The position numbers were made by a program, and so were the translations under genes. Below the pieces are notes generated by a model that was not told the origin of the DNA, ran no database searches, and worked only from the letters and a program-made list of their open reading frames with translations. From Chloroflexaceae bacterium (GTDB lineage: Bacteria > Chloroflexota > Chloroflexia > Chloroflexales > Chloroflexaceae), in the NCBI GenBank assembly GCA_012033195.1, contig JAAUSQ010000009.1, positions 1 through 46,293 on the forward strand: a stretch of 46,293 nucleotides of DNA, given 5' to 3'. Shown here piece after piece: positions 37,209 to 45,337 of the stretch (position 1 is the stretch's first letter; every line of letters begins with the position of its first letter).

Positions 37209-38144
37209 ATGCACTACGACACGCCTTCACAACAGACCTCGGCCTTACTCGTCCCTGCGACCCGGCATAGCCGACAGCAGGATATTGATGTGCTCCTCGC
37301 TGAAACGTTCGACCAGATGATGGCTGCTCTCGGCCTTGAACAGTCGCCAGCGGCATGCTGGATATTGCGGCTCCTGCTTCAGCAGCGGGTGCGCCGCTTT
37401 GTAGAAAAGATCTACCAGTTTGATCAAATCGTGGGCACGCTGGGCTTGCAAGCAGGCTGCCAGCATGTTATGCAAACCTATATCCGTCGGCTTGAAGTGA
37501 GTGGACAGGAACACGTTCCCGCCACTGGCCCGCTGCTGCTGGTAAGTAACCATCCCGGTATGTACGACACGCCCGCAGCGCTGGCGCACCTGTCGCGCCC
37601 CGATGTAAAAGTGATTGCTGCCGAACGCCCCTTCTGGGAGGCGCTGCCCAACGTTTCGCGGCTGATGCTACACGTCACCGATACGCCGATGGGCCGTATG
37701 CGGCTGATCCGTGACGCAGCCCGCCATCTGCGCGACGGGGGCACGATCTTAAATTATCCGGCAGGTTTTATTGAAGCTGACCCGGCCTATTATGTCGAAG
37801 CACTTGATACGCTCGATCAGTGGTCGGAAAGCATTGGGCTGTTTACGCGCATGGTGCCCAATGTGGCGGTACAACCTGTTATCATCAGCGGTGTGTTCAA
37901 TCCGGCCTTTCTCAAGCACCCACTGGTGACACTGCGGCGTGATCAACGCGACCGGCGCTGGCTGGCAGCAACGTTACAATTTGTGCGTTCGAGTATGCAA
38001 GATATTACCATTCAGGTTGCGTTTGGGCGTCCCGTCTATGCCAGCGAGAATGGCGACGGGGCGGCCCATGTAACACGTGCCGTGCTTGAACAGGCCCATA
38101 CGCTTATCACGCGGGCGCGGCGTACAGCGCAATGTGTTCAGTGA
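37209..38144 (+). CDS. PlsC-type 1-acylglycerol-3-phosphate acyltransferase-like protein
   Basis: A 311-residue protein of the phospholipid/glycerol acyltransferase superfamily. The catalytic HX4D motif is SNHPGMYDTP near residue 117. Downstream are VIAAERPFW (acceptor side) and GGTILNYPAGFIEADP in place of the usual FPEGTRS, so motif III is divergent. This class acylates lysophosphatidate or related acceptors at the inner membrane. No Shine-Dalgarno is visible before ATG 37209; an AT-rich stretch (TATAAAGCT) lies directly upstream, so a very short leader is possible. Its TGA is six bases from the hairpin end of an IS element. Confidence 0.82.
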   Translation: MHYDTPSQQTSALLVPATRHSRQQDIDVLLAETFDQMMAALGLEQSPAACWILRLLLQQRVRRFVEKIYQFDQIVGTLGLQAGCQHVMQTYIRRLEVSGQEHVPATGPLLLVSNHPGMYDTPAALAHLSRPDVKVIAAERPFWEALPNVSRLMLHVTDTPMGRMRLIRDAARHLRDGGTILNYPAGFIEADPAYYVEALDTLDQWSESIGLFTRMVPNVAVQPVIISGVFNPAFLKHPLVTLRRDQRDRRWLAATLQFVRSSMQDITIQVAFGRPVYASENGDGAAHVTRAVLEQAHTLITRARRTAQCVQ

Positions 38145-38260
38145 CGGCTCCCAAGCCCGAGGGCTTGGGCTTCTGAGTGTGCCGCCCCACACTCATTTCG
38201 CTACAACCGCAGGGTTTGGAGACCCCAATGCAGAATGTTGAGCGCCGCATTGTGATCGCG
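38140..38260 (-). ncRNA. Candidate omega/reRNA at the tnpB 3' end
   Basis: TnpB nucleases use a guide RNA transcribed from the 3' end of tnpB through the element's right end. Here the right-end hairpin follows the tnpB stop by about 31 bases. The position is inferred from the known arrangement of this family; no independent promoter or conserved fold was verified. Confidence 0.3.
38150..38169. repeat. Right-end hairpin of the IS element
   Basis: CCCAAGCCCGAGGGCTTGGG is a perfect 9-bp inverted repeat with a 2-base centre, located just beyond the 3' end of tnpB. In this superfamily the tnpB-proximal end hairpin is recognised by TnpA and also forms part of the guide (omega/re) RNA. Confidence 0.75.
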
Positions 38261-39314
38261 TCCCAGCACCAGCCCGCAATGGGGGCAGGTATGGATGCGC
38301 TCGCTCAACGATTTCTGCACCAGGTTGCCGCAGGACGAGCACCGCTTGGACGTGTTGCGGGGGTTCACCAGAATCACCCGCCGCCCAGCTTCTTCCGCTT
38401 TGGCGACGGTCATACTGATAAACTGGCTCCACGCCACGTCCAAGATGCTTTTGCGCATCCCACGACTACGCCCCATCTCCAGTGGGGCCAGGTCTTCAAA
38501 CACGATGAGCTGATAGGTGTTGACAATCTCCCAGGCTTCGCGTCTTGTGGGCAAGTCAGCTGCGCCGGTTGGCAATTCGCTCGTGAATATGGGCCAGCGC
38601 CTTCTTGCGGCGACGGTTTTCATCCCACCGCTGCGCGTTCTTGGCCGCATCCTTCAACTGCTGGACGCGCTTGAGGTCGGCCTCATTACGGCGATAGAAC
38701 CGAGGGTTGGCGATCTCGTCGCCGGTCGAGAGGGTCGCAAACGAAGCCAGTCCTACATCCACGCCGACGATCTCAGCCGTGGGTTCAAGTTCGCACGGCT
38801 CTACCTCACACGAGCAGCAGGCGTACCACTTCCCCGTGCGCGACCGGGTAAGCGTCACCGTCTTGGGTGTGCCCTCCAGCGGGCGATGCAGCACGACATG
38901 GACGGCCCCAACTTTCGAAAGGATCAGCCGGTCGCCGTCCAATCGCACGCCGTTGCCGTACTGCGGATACGTGATCGAGTCGTACCGACCAACGCCTTTG
39001 AAGCGCGGGAAACCGACTTCTTCGGCACTTTCCCGCACCCGACGAAAGAAGGCTTTGCATGCGAGATCCACCCGCTCAGTGACGTTTTGCAGCACCTGGC
39101 TATGGACGAGTTTCAGCGTGGGCCGAACATTTTTCCAAATGGGGAGCTGTCGCTTCGTCTCGTACCAGTTCGCCGTGCGCTGCTCCTCCGCATAGGCACG
39201 CTTGCGATAGGCAAGCGTCTCGTTGTACACCCAGCGGCATTCCTCAAGCTGCTGCCCAAGGATACGCCGCTGGCCGTTCGTGAGATAGATGCGGTATTTG
39301 AAGCTCTTACGCAT
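38201..39314 (-). pseudogene. tnpB: tnpB, RNA-guided nuclease / accessory transposase (frameshifted near 38560)
   Basis: A TnpB protein of about 370 residues if joined. It starts MRKSFKYRIYLTNGQ (N-terminal helix-turn-helix), then RuvC-I IVGVDVGLASFATL with its Asp; the frame ends at 38556 after ERIANRRS. The second part, in another frame, carries RuvC-II YQLIVFEDL with its Glu, the zinc ribbon CSSCGNL...CPHCG and RuvC-III LGRDHNAALNIL with its Asp. All catalytic and zinc residues survive, but the segment around 38530-38565, where RRADFxHKxS is expected, appears scrambled by more than one indel. As sequenced, no active TnpB would be made. The ATG at 39314 matches the family start. Confidence 0.85.
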
Positions 39315-39323
39315 AGTCTTAGT

Positions 39324-39360
39324 GTAGCACATCCCTGCCTAAAAAGCAGGTCTGTGCTAC
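39324..39360. repeat. Long imperfect hairpin just upstream of tnpB
   Basis: GTAGCACA (39324-39331) pairs with TGTGCTAC (39353-39360), and inside it CCTGC pairs with GCAGG around a CTAAAAA loop, the two stems separated by symmetrical TC bulges. It begins 10 bases before the tnpB ATG and would be present in the 5' leader of its mRNA or in the single-stranded transposon end. Confidence 0.7.
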
Positions 39361-39399
39361 TGCGGACTGAAGCGGCTGAAGCGAGCAAAGGGCTTCTAT

Positions 39400-39420
39400 C
39401 CCAGGGCGAAAGCTCCTGGG
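39400..39420. repeat. Left-end hairpin of the IS element
   Basis: CCCAGG and CCTGGG pair, extended inside by GC/GC around a GAAA tetraloop, with one bulged T. It is the likely tnpB-distal end structure of the element. Confidence 0.6.
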
Positions 39421-39519
39421 GTTTACGCCCTCTTTTTCTAAATCTGTACCTTGCTTGATAGAACCTGTGGTACCATGCAGGTATCCTGTTCGTATTTTGT
39501 ACCTGGAAGGAATACGCGC

Positions 39520-40833
39520 ATGCGCCGATTGCCTGCCCTGTGTCTGGTGGTGCTGGTTACGCTGCTGGTGGCAAGTTGCAACCCAGCCAGCCAACCACAA
39601 CCCACCGACGATGCCGCTGCACCTGCCGATGCTACCGAACCAGTGGTTGTCACACTGGCCTACAACCGTTTTTTGCAGACTTCTTTCACCGATTACCCTG
39701 CACCGATTGATGTGATCCGGACAGCAGTTGCCGAACAACACCCCAACATCGAGGTACAACTGAATATTGTGCCCGACGCGATGGGCGCATACCGTGATGC
39801 GCTGGCAGTCTGGATCTCTACCGAAGACCCGACAATAGATATTTATGGCATGGATACACCATGGGTGCTGGAGTTTGGCGAGGCGGGGTGGGCCGAGCCA
39901 CTGAACGAGCACCTGCCCACGCTCGAAGAAAACTTTTTTCCAGTCGGGCTTGACCTGTTCTCATACCAGGGGCAGCGGCTTGGCGTACCCTTCTGGGGCA
40001 GCATCGGCGGCATGTTCTATCGCACCGACCTGCTTGAGCAGTACGGCTTTGAGCCACCCGCCACCTACGACGACCTGGAAGAGATTGTTACGACCATTAC
40101 CGCCGATCAGCCCGAATTGACCGGCTTTGTGTGGCCTGGTGCACGCGAAGAGGCACTGGTGCAGGTGTGGGCCGAGTTCTTTCTTGGCTTTGGTGGCGAA
40201 TACTTCGATGAGGCAGGCACCTGCACCATCAATTCACCTGCGGGCATTCAGGCAGTCGGCTTTATGGTCGATACTATTGAGAGCGGTCTCTCGCCGCGTG
40301 AGACACCCGGCTGGAATGCAGAAGAGGCTCGCACGCGCTTTGTGAGTGGCGAGGCGGTGTTCTTGCGACATAACCAGGATATTGTAACGTGGCTCGATGA
40401 CCCGGAGCAGTCGCAGGTGGCGGGCAACTGGGGCTTTATGCCAAACCCGGCCCAGCCACTCGGTCGCCCGACCGGAGCAACAGGCGGCTTTGCATTTGCC
40501 ATCAATCCATATACCGACAACCTTGAGGCCGCCATCGACGTACTCGCAGTCATCGCCTCGGAAGAGGTGCAAAAGGGCTTTGCGCTGGCGTGGGGGCCGG
40601 TGCAGTATTACGAGGGGCTGTACAAAGATACGGCGGTGCAGGAAACCAACCCGAACGTGCAGTTGATAGAAACCGTGCTCGACAGCGCCGCACCCCGCCC
40701 ACCGAGCACCAGCTATACGCAACTTTCCGATATTATCCAGGAAGAAATACACGCGGCGCTGACGGGCATCAAGCCCGTAGAAGCAGCGCTGAACGATGCG
40801 TGCAGCCGCATTGATACCTTGCACGAGCAATAG
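39520..40833 (+). CDS. Sugar ABC transporter substrate-binding lipoprotein (family 1 / MalE-like)
   Basis: A 437-residue extracellular solute-binding protein. The signal peptide (MRRLPALCLVVLVTLL) ends in the lipobox LVASC, Cys near 21, followed by an Ala/Pro/Asp-rich linker. The body has the family-1 pattern: TIDIYGMDTPWVLEFGEAGW, GVPFWGSIGGMFYRTDLLEQ, PPATYDDLEEI, FVSGEAVFLRH and GGFAFAINPYTDN. It would capture an oligosaccharide or other polyol outside the membrane for the two permeases downstream. The start at ATG 39520 has AAGGAA 8 bases upstream; longer in-frame starts would hide the signal peptide. A hairpin separates it from the permease genes. Confidence 0.92.
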   Translation: MRRLPALCLVVLVTLLVASCNPASQPQPTDDAAAPADATEPVVVTLAYNRFLQTSFTDYPAPIDVIRTAVAEQHPNIEVQLNIVPDAMGAYRDALAVWISTEDPTIDIYGMDTPWVLEFGEAGWAEPLNEHLPTLEENFFPVGLDLFSYQGQRLGVPFWGSIGGMFYRTDLLEQYGFEPPATYDDLEEIVTTITADQPELTGFVWPGAREEALVQVWAEFFLGFGGEYFDEAGTCTINSPAGIQAVGFMVDTIESGLSPRETPGWNAEEARTRFVSGEAVFLRHNQDIVTWLDDPEQSQVAGNWGFMPNPAQPLGRPTGATGGFAFAINPYTDNLEAAIDVLAVIASEEVQKGFALAWGPVQYYEGLYKDTAVQETNPNVQLIETVLDSAAPRPPSTSYTQLSDIIQEEIHAALTGIKPVEAALNDACSRIDTLHEQ

Positions 40834-40840
40834 CACAGCG

Positions 40841-40875
40841 CACCAGCAGCAACAGATCGGCTGGTGTTGCTGGTG
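40841..40875 (+). terminator. Intercistronic hairpin (partial terminator/attenuator) after the binding-protein gene
   Basis: CACCAG pairs with CTGGTG and CAACA with TGTTG, giving an 11-bp stem with a 3-base bulge (CAG) and a 10-base loop. It lies 7 bases after the binding-protein stop and is followed by a pyrimidine-rich stretch. In binding-protein operons such hairpins commonly reduce permease expression or stabilise the upstream mRNA. Confidence 0.5.
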
Positions 40876-40896
40876 CCGTATTCTTTCCAATTCACT

Positions 40897-41808
40897 ATGC
40901 AACGTTTTTTGCGCTGGCGTGGGCTAGGTGAGCCGCAGATGGCAGTATTGTTTTTGCTGCCGGCCTTGCTTGGCCTCGCGCTCTTCTTTTATTATCCCAT
41001 CGGGCAGACGATGCTCTTTAGCCTGTTCGACCTAGAACGCACCACCCAACTGAGTGCTGAGCGCTTCGTGGGCGTGCAGAACTATGCCACTGTACTGCAA
41101 ACCACGCAGTTCTGGCAGTCGTTCGGGTATACGCTCTATTTTACTGTGGTATCGGTCTTTCTCGAATTCTGGATCGGGATGGGCATGGCGCTTGCGACCT
41201 TCTGGGTCGTGCCGCAATTGCGCGGCCTACTGCGGGCCATCATCATTATTCCGTGGGCCATCCCTGCCATTATTCAAGCCTCGATCTGGCGCTGGCTGTT
41301 TCATAGTGATGTCGGCTTGATTGGTGATGTGCTGGTACGGCTCGGCATTGTTGCCGAAACGCCACTGTTTCTGTCGTCGCCGCTGCTGGCAATGCATAGC
41401 ATCATTCTGGCGTATGTCTGGCGCGGGGCAGCCGTTACCAGCATCTTCCTGATGGGTGGGCTGGCGATGGTGCCGCGCCATCTGCACGATGCCGCCATGG
41501 TAGATGGTGCGCCGCCCCTGATGCACTTCTGGCGCATTACGCTGCCGCTGCTGCTGCCAACTATTCTGGTAACGCTGATGTTCCGTACCATCGACGCGCT
41601 GCGAGCCTTCGAGATTGTGTATGGACTGACCGGCGGCGGGCCAGGTACCACCACCGAGGTACTCAGTTCGTTTGCCTACCGCTACTACTTTTCGTATCTC
41701 GACTATGGGCAGGGCGCGGCGTATGCGGTGGTGAGCTTTGTACTGGTGATGGGCGTGAGTTGGTTGTATATTCGGCGCATTGTGCCCCATCTACAATTCC
41801 GAGGTTAA
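40897..41808 (+). CDS. Sugar ABC transporter permease (MalF/UgpA-like)
   Basis: A 303-residue inner-membrane permease with six predicted helices, the first at about 13-35 (VLFLLPALLGLALFFYYPIG). The cytoplasmic EAA loop that contacts the ATPase reads HDAAMVDGAPPLMHFWRITLP near residues 200-220. The downstream GGGPGTTTEVLSSFAYRYYF is typical of MalF/UgpA-type permeases. ATG 40897 is chosen because upstream GTG/TTG codons lie in the intercistronic hairpin, although no clear Shine-Dalgarno precedes it. The next permease gene begins 3 bp after its stop. Confidence 0.9.
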   Translation: MQRFLRWRGLGEPQMAVLFLLPALLGLALFFYYPIGQTMLFSLFDLERTTQLSAERFVGVQNYATVLQTTQFWQSFGYTLYFTVVSVFLEFWIGMGMALATFWVVPQLRGLLRAIIIIPWAIPAIIQASIWRWLFHSDVGLIGDVLVRLGIVAETPLFLSSPLLAMHSIILAYVWRGAAVTSIFLMGGLAMVPRHLHDAAMVDGAPPLMHFWRITLPLLLPTILVTLMFRTIDALRAFEIVYGLTGGGPGTTTEVLSSFAYRYYFSYLDYGQGAAYAVVSFVLVMGVSWLYIRRIVPHLQFRG

Positions 41809-41811
41809 CGA

Positions 41812-42675
41812 ATGCCTGCTGCCCCTTCCCCGCAACATAAACGTGGCACTGTTCGGCATGGTCTGCTTTCGCTGCTGGTGACGGTCGCTATTGCGCTCTT
41901 CAGCCTGACCCCGCTGTACTGGGTGGTCATCACATCGCTGAAGACACCAGGCACCGAGTTTCAGAAGCCGCTCGAATATTTCCCATCAAGCTTCTCGCTC
42001 GAAAGCTACCGCACGGTGCTTGGTGCTGATTTTCAGATGCAAGATGCGATTATCAACAGCCTGATTGTGTCGTCGTGTGTCACCGTCGGGGCGCTGTTTC
42101 TGGCGGGCCTGTCGGCCTATGCTATCGCCCGGCTCAAGTTTACCTACAAAGTACAATCGCTCTTTTTGATCCAGCTTGCGGGGATGGTGCCGCCGATTGT
42201 GGTGATTGCGCCGACATTTGTGCTGGTGCGGTCGCTTGGCCTGCTGTCGAGCCTGCCAGGGCTGATCCTGCCCAATATCGTTTACAACATTCCGCTCAGT
42301 ACATGGCTGATTGCAGCCTACTTTGCCAGCCTGCCCTTTGAACTGGAAGACGCGGCCAAAGTTGATGGATATGCGCCGTTTATGGTGTTTCTACGCGTGA
42401 TGCTGCCCCTCGCTGCACCGGGGCTATTCTCGGCGGGCGTGCTGGCCTTCCTCGGCTCGTGGGGCGAGTTTATGCTGGCCTTCACGGTAACGCTGGGGCT
42501 ACCGCAGGCACAAACCGTGCCCGTTGCCATCCTGAGCTTTAGCCGCGCTTTTGCATTACAATGGGCCTGGGTTACGGCGGGTATTGTATTATCGCTGCTG
42601 CCCGTTATCCTGCTTGTGCTGATCTTTCAGCGCTGGGTCGTGGAAGGGCTTACAGCAGGCGCGGTGAAGTATTAG
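41812..42675 (+). CDS. Sugar ABC transporter permease (MalG/UgpE-like)
   Basis: A 287-residue membrane protein, partner of the preceding permease. The N-terminal helix is at about 17-38, followed by YWVVITSLKTPGTEF, a typical MalG-family segment, and the EAA loop ELEDAAKVDGYAPFMVFLRV near residues 180-200. The C-terminus FQRWVVEGLTAGAVK is the usual family ending (LTAGAVKG). GAGG lies about 8 bases before the ATG, overlapping the end of the preceding gene. The ATPase gene follows after 14 bp. Confidence 0.92.
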   Translation: MPAAPSPQHKRGTVRHGLLSLLVTVAIALFSLTPLYWVVITSLKTPGTEFQKPLEYFPSSFSLESYRTVLGADFQMQDAIINSLIVSSCVTVGALFLAGLSAYAIARLKFTYKVQSLFLIQLAGMVPPIVVIAPTFVLVRSLGLLSSLPGLILPNIVYNIPLSTWLIAAYFASLPFELEDAAKVDGYAPFMVFLRVMLPLAAPGLFSAGVLAFLGSWGEFMLAFTVTLGLPQAQTVPVAILSFSRAFALQWAWVTAGIVLSLLPVILLVLIFQRWVVEGLTAGAVKY

Positions 42676-42689
42676 CATCCATACACATT

Positions 42690-43790
42690 ATGACAACTAT
42701 TCGCCTCGAAGCAGTCAGCAAATATTTTAACAACACGCTTGCTGTCGATACGATTGATCTTATACTGGCAGATGGCACCCTCACCGTCCTGGTCGGGCCA
42801 TCGGGGTGCGGCAAAACAACCCTGCTGCGCATGATTGCCGGACTGGAAGAGCCAACCACTGGCAATATCTATATCGGTGATCGGCTGGTGAACGACGTGC
42901 CCACCTGGGAACGCAACACGGCGATGGTCTTCCAGAGCTATGCACTCTACCCCCATATGACGGTATATCAGAATATGGCCTTCCCCCTGGAGGCGCAGAA
43001 GCTGCGCAAAGACGCGATACGCCAGCGCATTCTCCCCGTTGCCGAGGCGCTTGGGATTGCTCACCTGCTCGACCGCAAGCCGCGCCAGCTTTCGGGCGGG
43101 CAGATGCAGCGTGTAGCACTGGGGCGGGCAATTGTGCGTCGGCCTGACGTGTTTCTGCTTGACGAGCCACTCTCGAACCTGGATGCAACCCTCCGCATTG
43201 AAACGCGGGCCGAACTCAAGCGCTTGCAGCGTGATCTTGCTGTCACAACTGTTTATGTGACCCACGACCAGGAAGAGGCGCTGACGCTGGCGGATATGCT
43301 GGTGGTGATGCGCAGCGGACGGCCTGAGCAGATTGGCACACCCCACGAGGTCTATCAGTCGCCGCGCACCACCTTTGTCGGGCGGTTTATTGGCAACCCA
43401 CCGATGAATATGCTAGCGTGCCACTACATACCTGCTCAGCGCTGCCTTGAGTTGACCACGTGCTGCCTCCCCATTCCGCCGCAATTTATGGCAGCACTGG
43501 CAGCAACAAACCCACCGCACAGCCTTGTGCTTGGCTTCCGGCCCGAAGCGCTGCGGCTGCATTGGCAACAACCCAATACCGCTTATGTCTTCCCTGCGAC
43601 GGTGTATGTGCTCGAACCACTGGGGCGCGAAACACTGATCACCTTGAACATTGGAGACGAGCGGGTTAAGGCGATTGGTGCGCCTGATACGCTGGCAACA
43701 GCGGGCGTACAGGTCTGGCTCACAGTGGAACCGTCGGCGTTGCATCTGTTTGATGGGGAAAGCAGCGTGGCGTTGCAGAAGACTTCGTAG
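42690..43790 (+). CDS. Sugar ABC transporter ATP-binding protein (MalK/UgpC/MsmK-like)
   Basis: A 366-residue ATPase that powers the importer. Walker A is GPSGCGKTT near residues 37-45, the Q-loop [14 protein letters not shown], the signature [15 protein letters not shown], Walker [13 protein letters not shown] and the H-loop YVTHDQEE. Residues about 240-366 form the MalK-type regulatory/TOBE domain ([25 protein letters not shown]). Having the ATPase inside the operon is less common than shared MsmK-type subunits, and makes the importer self-sufficient. Translation from ATG 42690 lacks a clear Shine-Dalgarno and may be coupled to the permease gene. The frame is open upstream into the permease gene, but homology starts at 42690. 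Confidence 0.93.
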   Translation: MTTIRLEAVSKYFNNTLAVDTIDLILADGTLTVLVGPSGCGKTTLLRMIAGLEEPTTGNIYIGDRLVNDVPTWERNTAMVFQSYALYPHMTVYQNMAFPLEAQKLRKDAIRQRILPVAEALGIAHLLDRKPRQLSGGQMQRVALGRAIVRRPDVFLLDEPLSNLDATLRIETRAELKRLQRDLAVTTVYVTHDQEEALTLADMLVVMRSGRPEQIGTPHEVYQSPRTTFVGRFIGNPPMNMLACHYIPAQRCLELTTCCLPIPPQFMAALAATNPPHSLVLGFRPEALRLHWQQPNTAYVFPATVYVLEPLGRETLITLNIGDERVKAIGAPDTLATAGVQVWLTVEPSALHLFDGESSVALQKTS

Positions 43791-43859
43791 TGGTCAGTAC
43801 AATCTGTCCATATCTTTACTAACACTGTACTGTTTATTGATAGTAGTATTTTTACCCTA

Positions 43860-43868
43860 TGCTATAAT
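43860..43868 (+). promoter_or_regulatory. Extended -10 promoter of the DUF4388 gene
   Basis: TGCTATAAT is a perfect extended -10 element, about 137 bases before the ATG, leaving a leader of some 130 bases. The possible -35 TTGATA (43837-43842) is 20 bp away. The leader shows no recognised riboswitch. Confidence 0.55.
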
Positions 43869-44004
43869 CTACATAACCAGTTTTCAGTACCGATGAGCAC
43901 ACTCGACATCGCTGCTCGGTCTTGCTAAAAACGGGCCAGCCACCAGCACCACCGCTACCTATTTATGTGTGTTGACGCACACCTGCTTATCTAAGGAGAA
44001 GACT

Positions 44005-44741
44005 ATGTCACTCAAAGGAACGCTGCAAGATATGCCCCTAGTTGATCTCTTATATGTGTTTCGGGCCGAAGAAAAATCAGGCGTGCTCTTCCTGGTGGAC
44101 GAAACACAGCGGGCGGTTTGCACGTCTGTAGAGGCAGGCCTATCGATGCACGGGTGATCAAGCGCGGGGAGCAGTGCCTCTTGTCGGCCCACGACGAGGC
44201 AATTATCCAGATGCTGCTATGGAACAATGCGACGTTTGTCTTTCGGCACGAAGCAGGCATGGAGAAGCGCCCGGTGCATGTGCAGCGCAGCGTCGAGCAG
44301 TTGATTATCGAGAGTGTCCGGCGGCACCCCCACCCCTGTGAAGCGCTCCTTAATCAGACTATTACGCCCAACACCGAGGTACGTATTGCCCAGCAGCCAA
44401 TGTCACCCACCGTGCTGCCCGGTCTGGAAACGGAGCACTGGGACATTATCCGCCGCTTCAGCAGTGCCGAAACACGCCACACGGCCCGCACGCTGAGCAC
44501 CATGGCAAACTGTGCCGAGTTGCTCACGCTGCGTTTTGTTGTGGAACTGCTGGCGCTCAACATTCTTGAAGTAGCGCCCGTGCGACGAATGCAGCGTACA
44601 ACGCAGGCTCGCCCTGTGCCACCCGAATATGCAGCGCCCACAACAGACACGCTGGTGCATCCGACGGCCGGGCTGGATACCAGTTCGAGTGAGGCACGGA
44701 GCCTGCTCAATGCTATTTTGCAGCGGGTCAAAACGTTGTAA
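44005..44741 (+). CDS. DUF4388 (PATAN-like) domain protein (frameshifted near 44132)
   Basis: A protein of about 245 residues if joined. The start MSLKGTLQDMPLVDLLYVF is the DUF4388 signature, a domain common in proteins near two-component and GTPase signalling systems. The first frame ends at 44157 after VEAGLSMHG; the next frame gives GRPIDARVIKRGEQCLL, the expected continuation, then helices to 44741. Restoring one G near 44131-44134 (GAG GGC AGG) joins them. The C-terminal half has no recognised domain. AAGGAG (43993-43998) precedes the ATG. The gene stands alone with its own promoter and a terminator. Confidence 0.75.
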
Positions 44742-44757
44742 TCTCCACCCATAAAAC

Positions 44758-44786
44758 GCAGGGCACCGATCCTGTCGATGCCCTGC
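44758..44786. terminator. Bidirectional intrinsic terminator
   Basis: GCAGGGCA and TGCCCTGC pair perfectly, and an inner CGA/TCG pair extends the stem across a C-A mismatch around a 5-base loop. On the minus strand it is followed by GTTTTAT, on the plus strand by TGCTATCACTATCTC. It serves two convergent genes. Confidence 0.75.
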
Positions 44787-44820
44787 TGCTATCACTATCT
44801 CTCGTGCAAGGGTGTATGCC

Positions 44821-45210
44821 CTACCCCATGCCCAGGCTGCGGTCGGGTTCCACTACCATCACCACTCGCTCATCGCCGGGTTGATTGTAGGGGTACTTAT
44901 CCACGCCCAGATACTTCTTTGCCATCTTGTTGATAAAGTCTTTGTCGGGGTCTTCATCAACGCGCACCACTTTGCCGCGAATTTCCACGTACCGATACGG
45001 GTTCTGGGGGTCTACAATCGCGAGCGCAAGGCGCGGCTCACGCTGCAAGTTGCGGTATTTCTGGCGGGTCCTGGTCTGGCTAAAATAGAGATAGGTGCCA
45101 TCCCAATCGAACCACACCGGGTTGTTCTGGGGTTCGCCGTTCGGTCCGATTGTTGCAACATGAACAAGAACGGGACTATTCAGCAGGTCTTGATAGTGTT
45201 CCAATGTCAT
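44821..45210 (-). CDS. Pyridoxamine 5'-phosphate oxidase (PPOX)-fold protein
   Basis: A 129-residue protein of the flavin/F420-binding split-barrel family. The pattern LLNSPVLVHVATIGPNGEPQ, NPVWFDWDGTYLYFSQTRTR, KYRNLQREPRLALAIVDP and YVEIRGKVVRVDED is typical of PPOX-class proteins that bind FMN, F420 or heme-degradation intermediates; the cofactor cannot be told from sequence. The ATG at 45210 is chosen because GGAG lies about 10 bases upstream and homology starts there; the frame is open to 45291. It is convergent with the DUF4388 gene. Confidence 0.82.
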   Translation of the reverse strand: MTLEHYQDLLNSPVLVHVATIGPNGEPQNNPVWFDWDGTYLYFSQTRTRQKYRNLQREPRLALAIVDPQNPYRYVEIRGKVVRVDEDPDKDFINKMAKKYLGVDKYPYNQPGDERVVMVVEPDRSLGMG

Positions 45211-45337
45211 CTTTTCACACTCCTCATACTCGCAGGGTATTGTTTCATTGTTTACAAGTATACTATACAATACCGGGGAAAGCCAGATCACCCGATCAAG
45301 ACAAGAGCCGATCAGGTCGCTGCATCAAGAGCAACAG

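Larger units (their letters stand above)
38150..39420 (-). mobile_element. IS1341-type (IS200/IS605 superfamily) element with tnpB only
   Basis: The element is bounded by end hairpins typical of the IS200/IS605 superfamily, which moves as single-stranded DNA and has no terminal inverted repeats. The hairpin beside plsC is at 38150-38169, and the opposite one, with a GAAA tetraloop, at 39400-39420. Only tnpB is present; no HUH transposase tnpA is found, so movement would need tnpA supplied in trans. Exact ends and cleavage sites cannot be fixed without comparison to an empty site. It sits between the acyltransferase gene and the sugar ABC operon without breaking either. Confidence 0.72.

Noticed and set aside
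38150-38169. Simple transcription terminator of the acyltransferase gene
   Set aside because: The hairpin could terminate transcription, but its place at the tnpB-proximal end of an IS200/IS605-type element explains it better; there is no T-tract.
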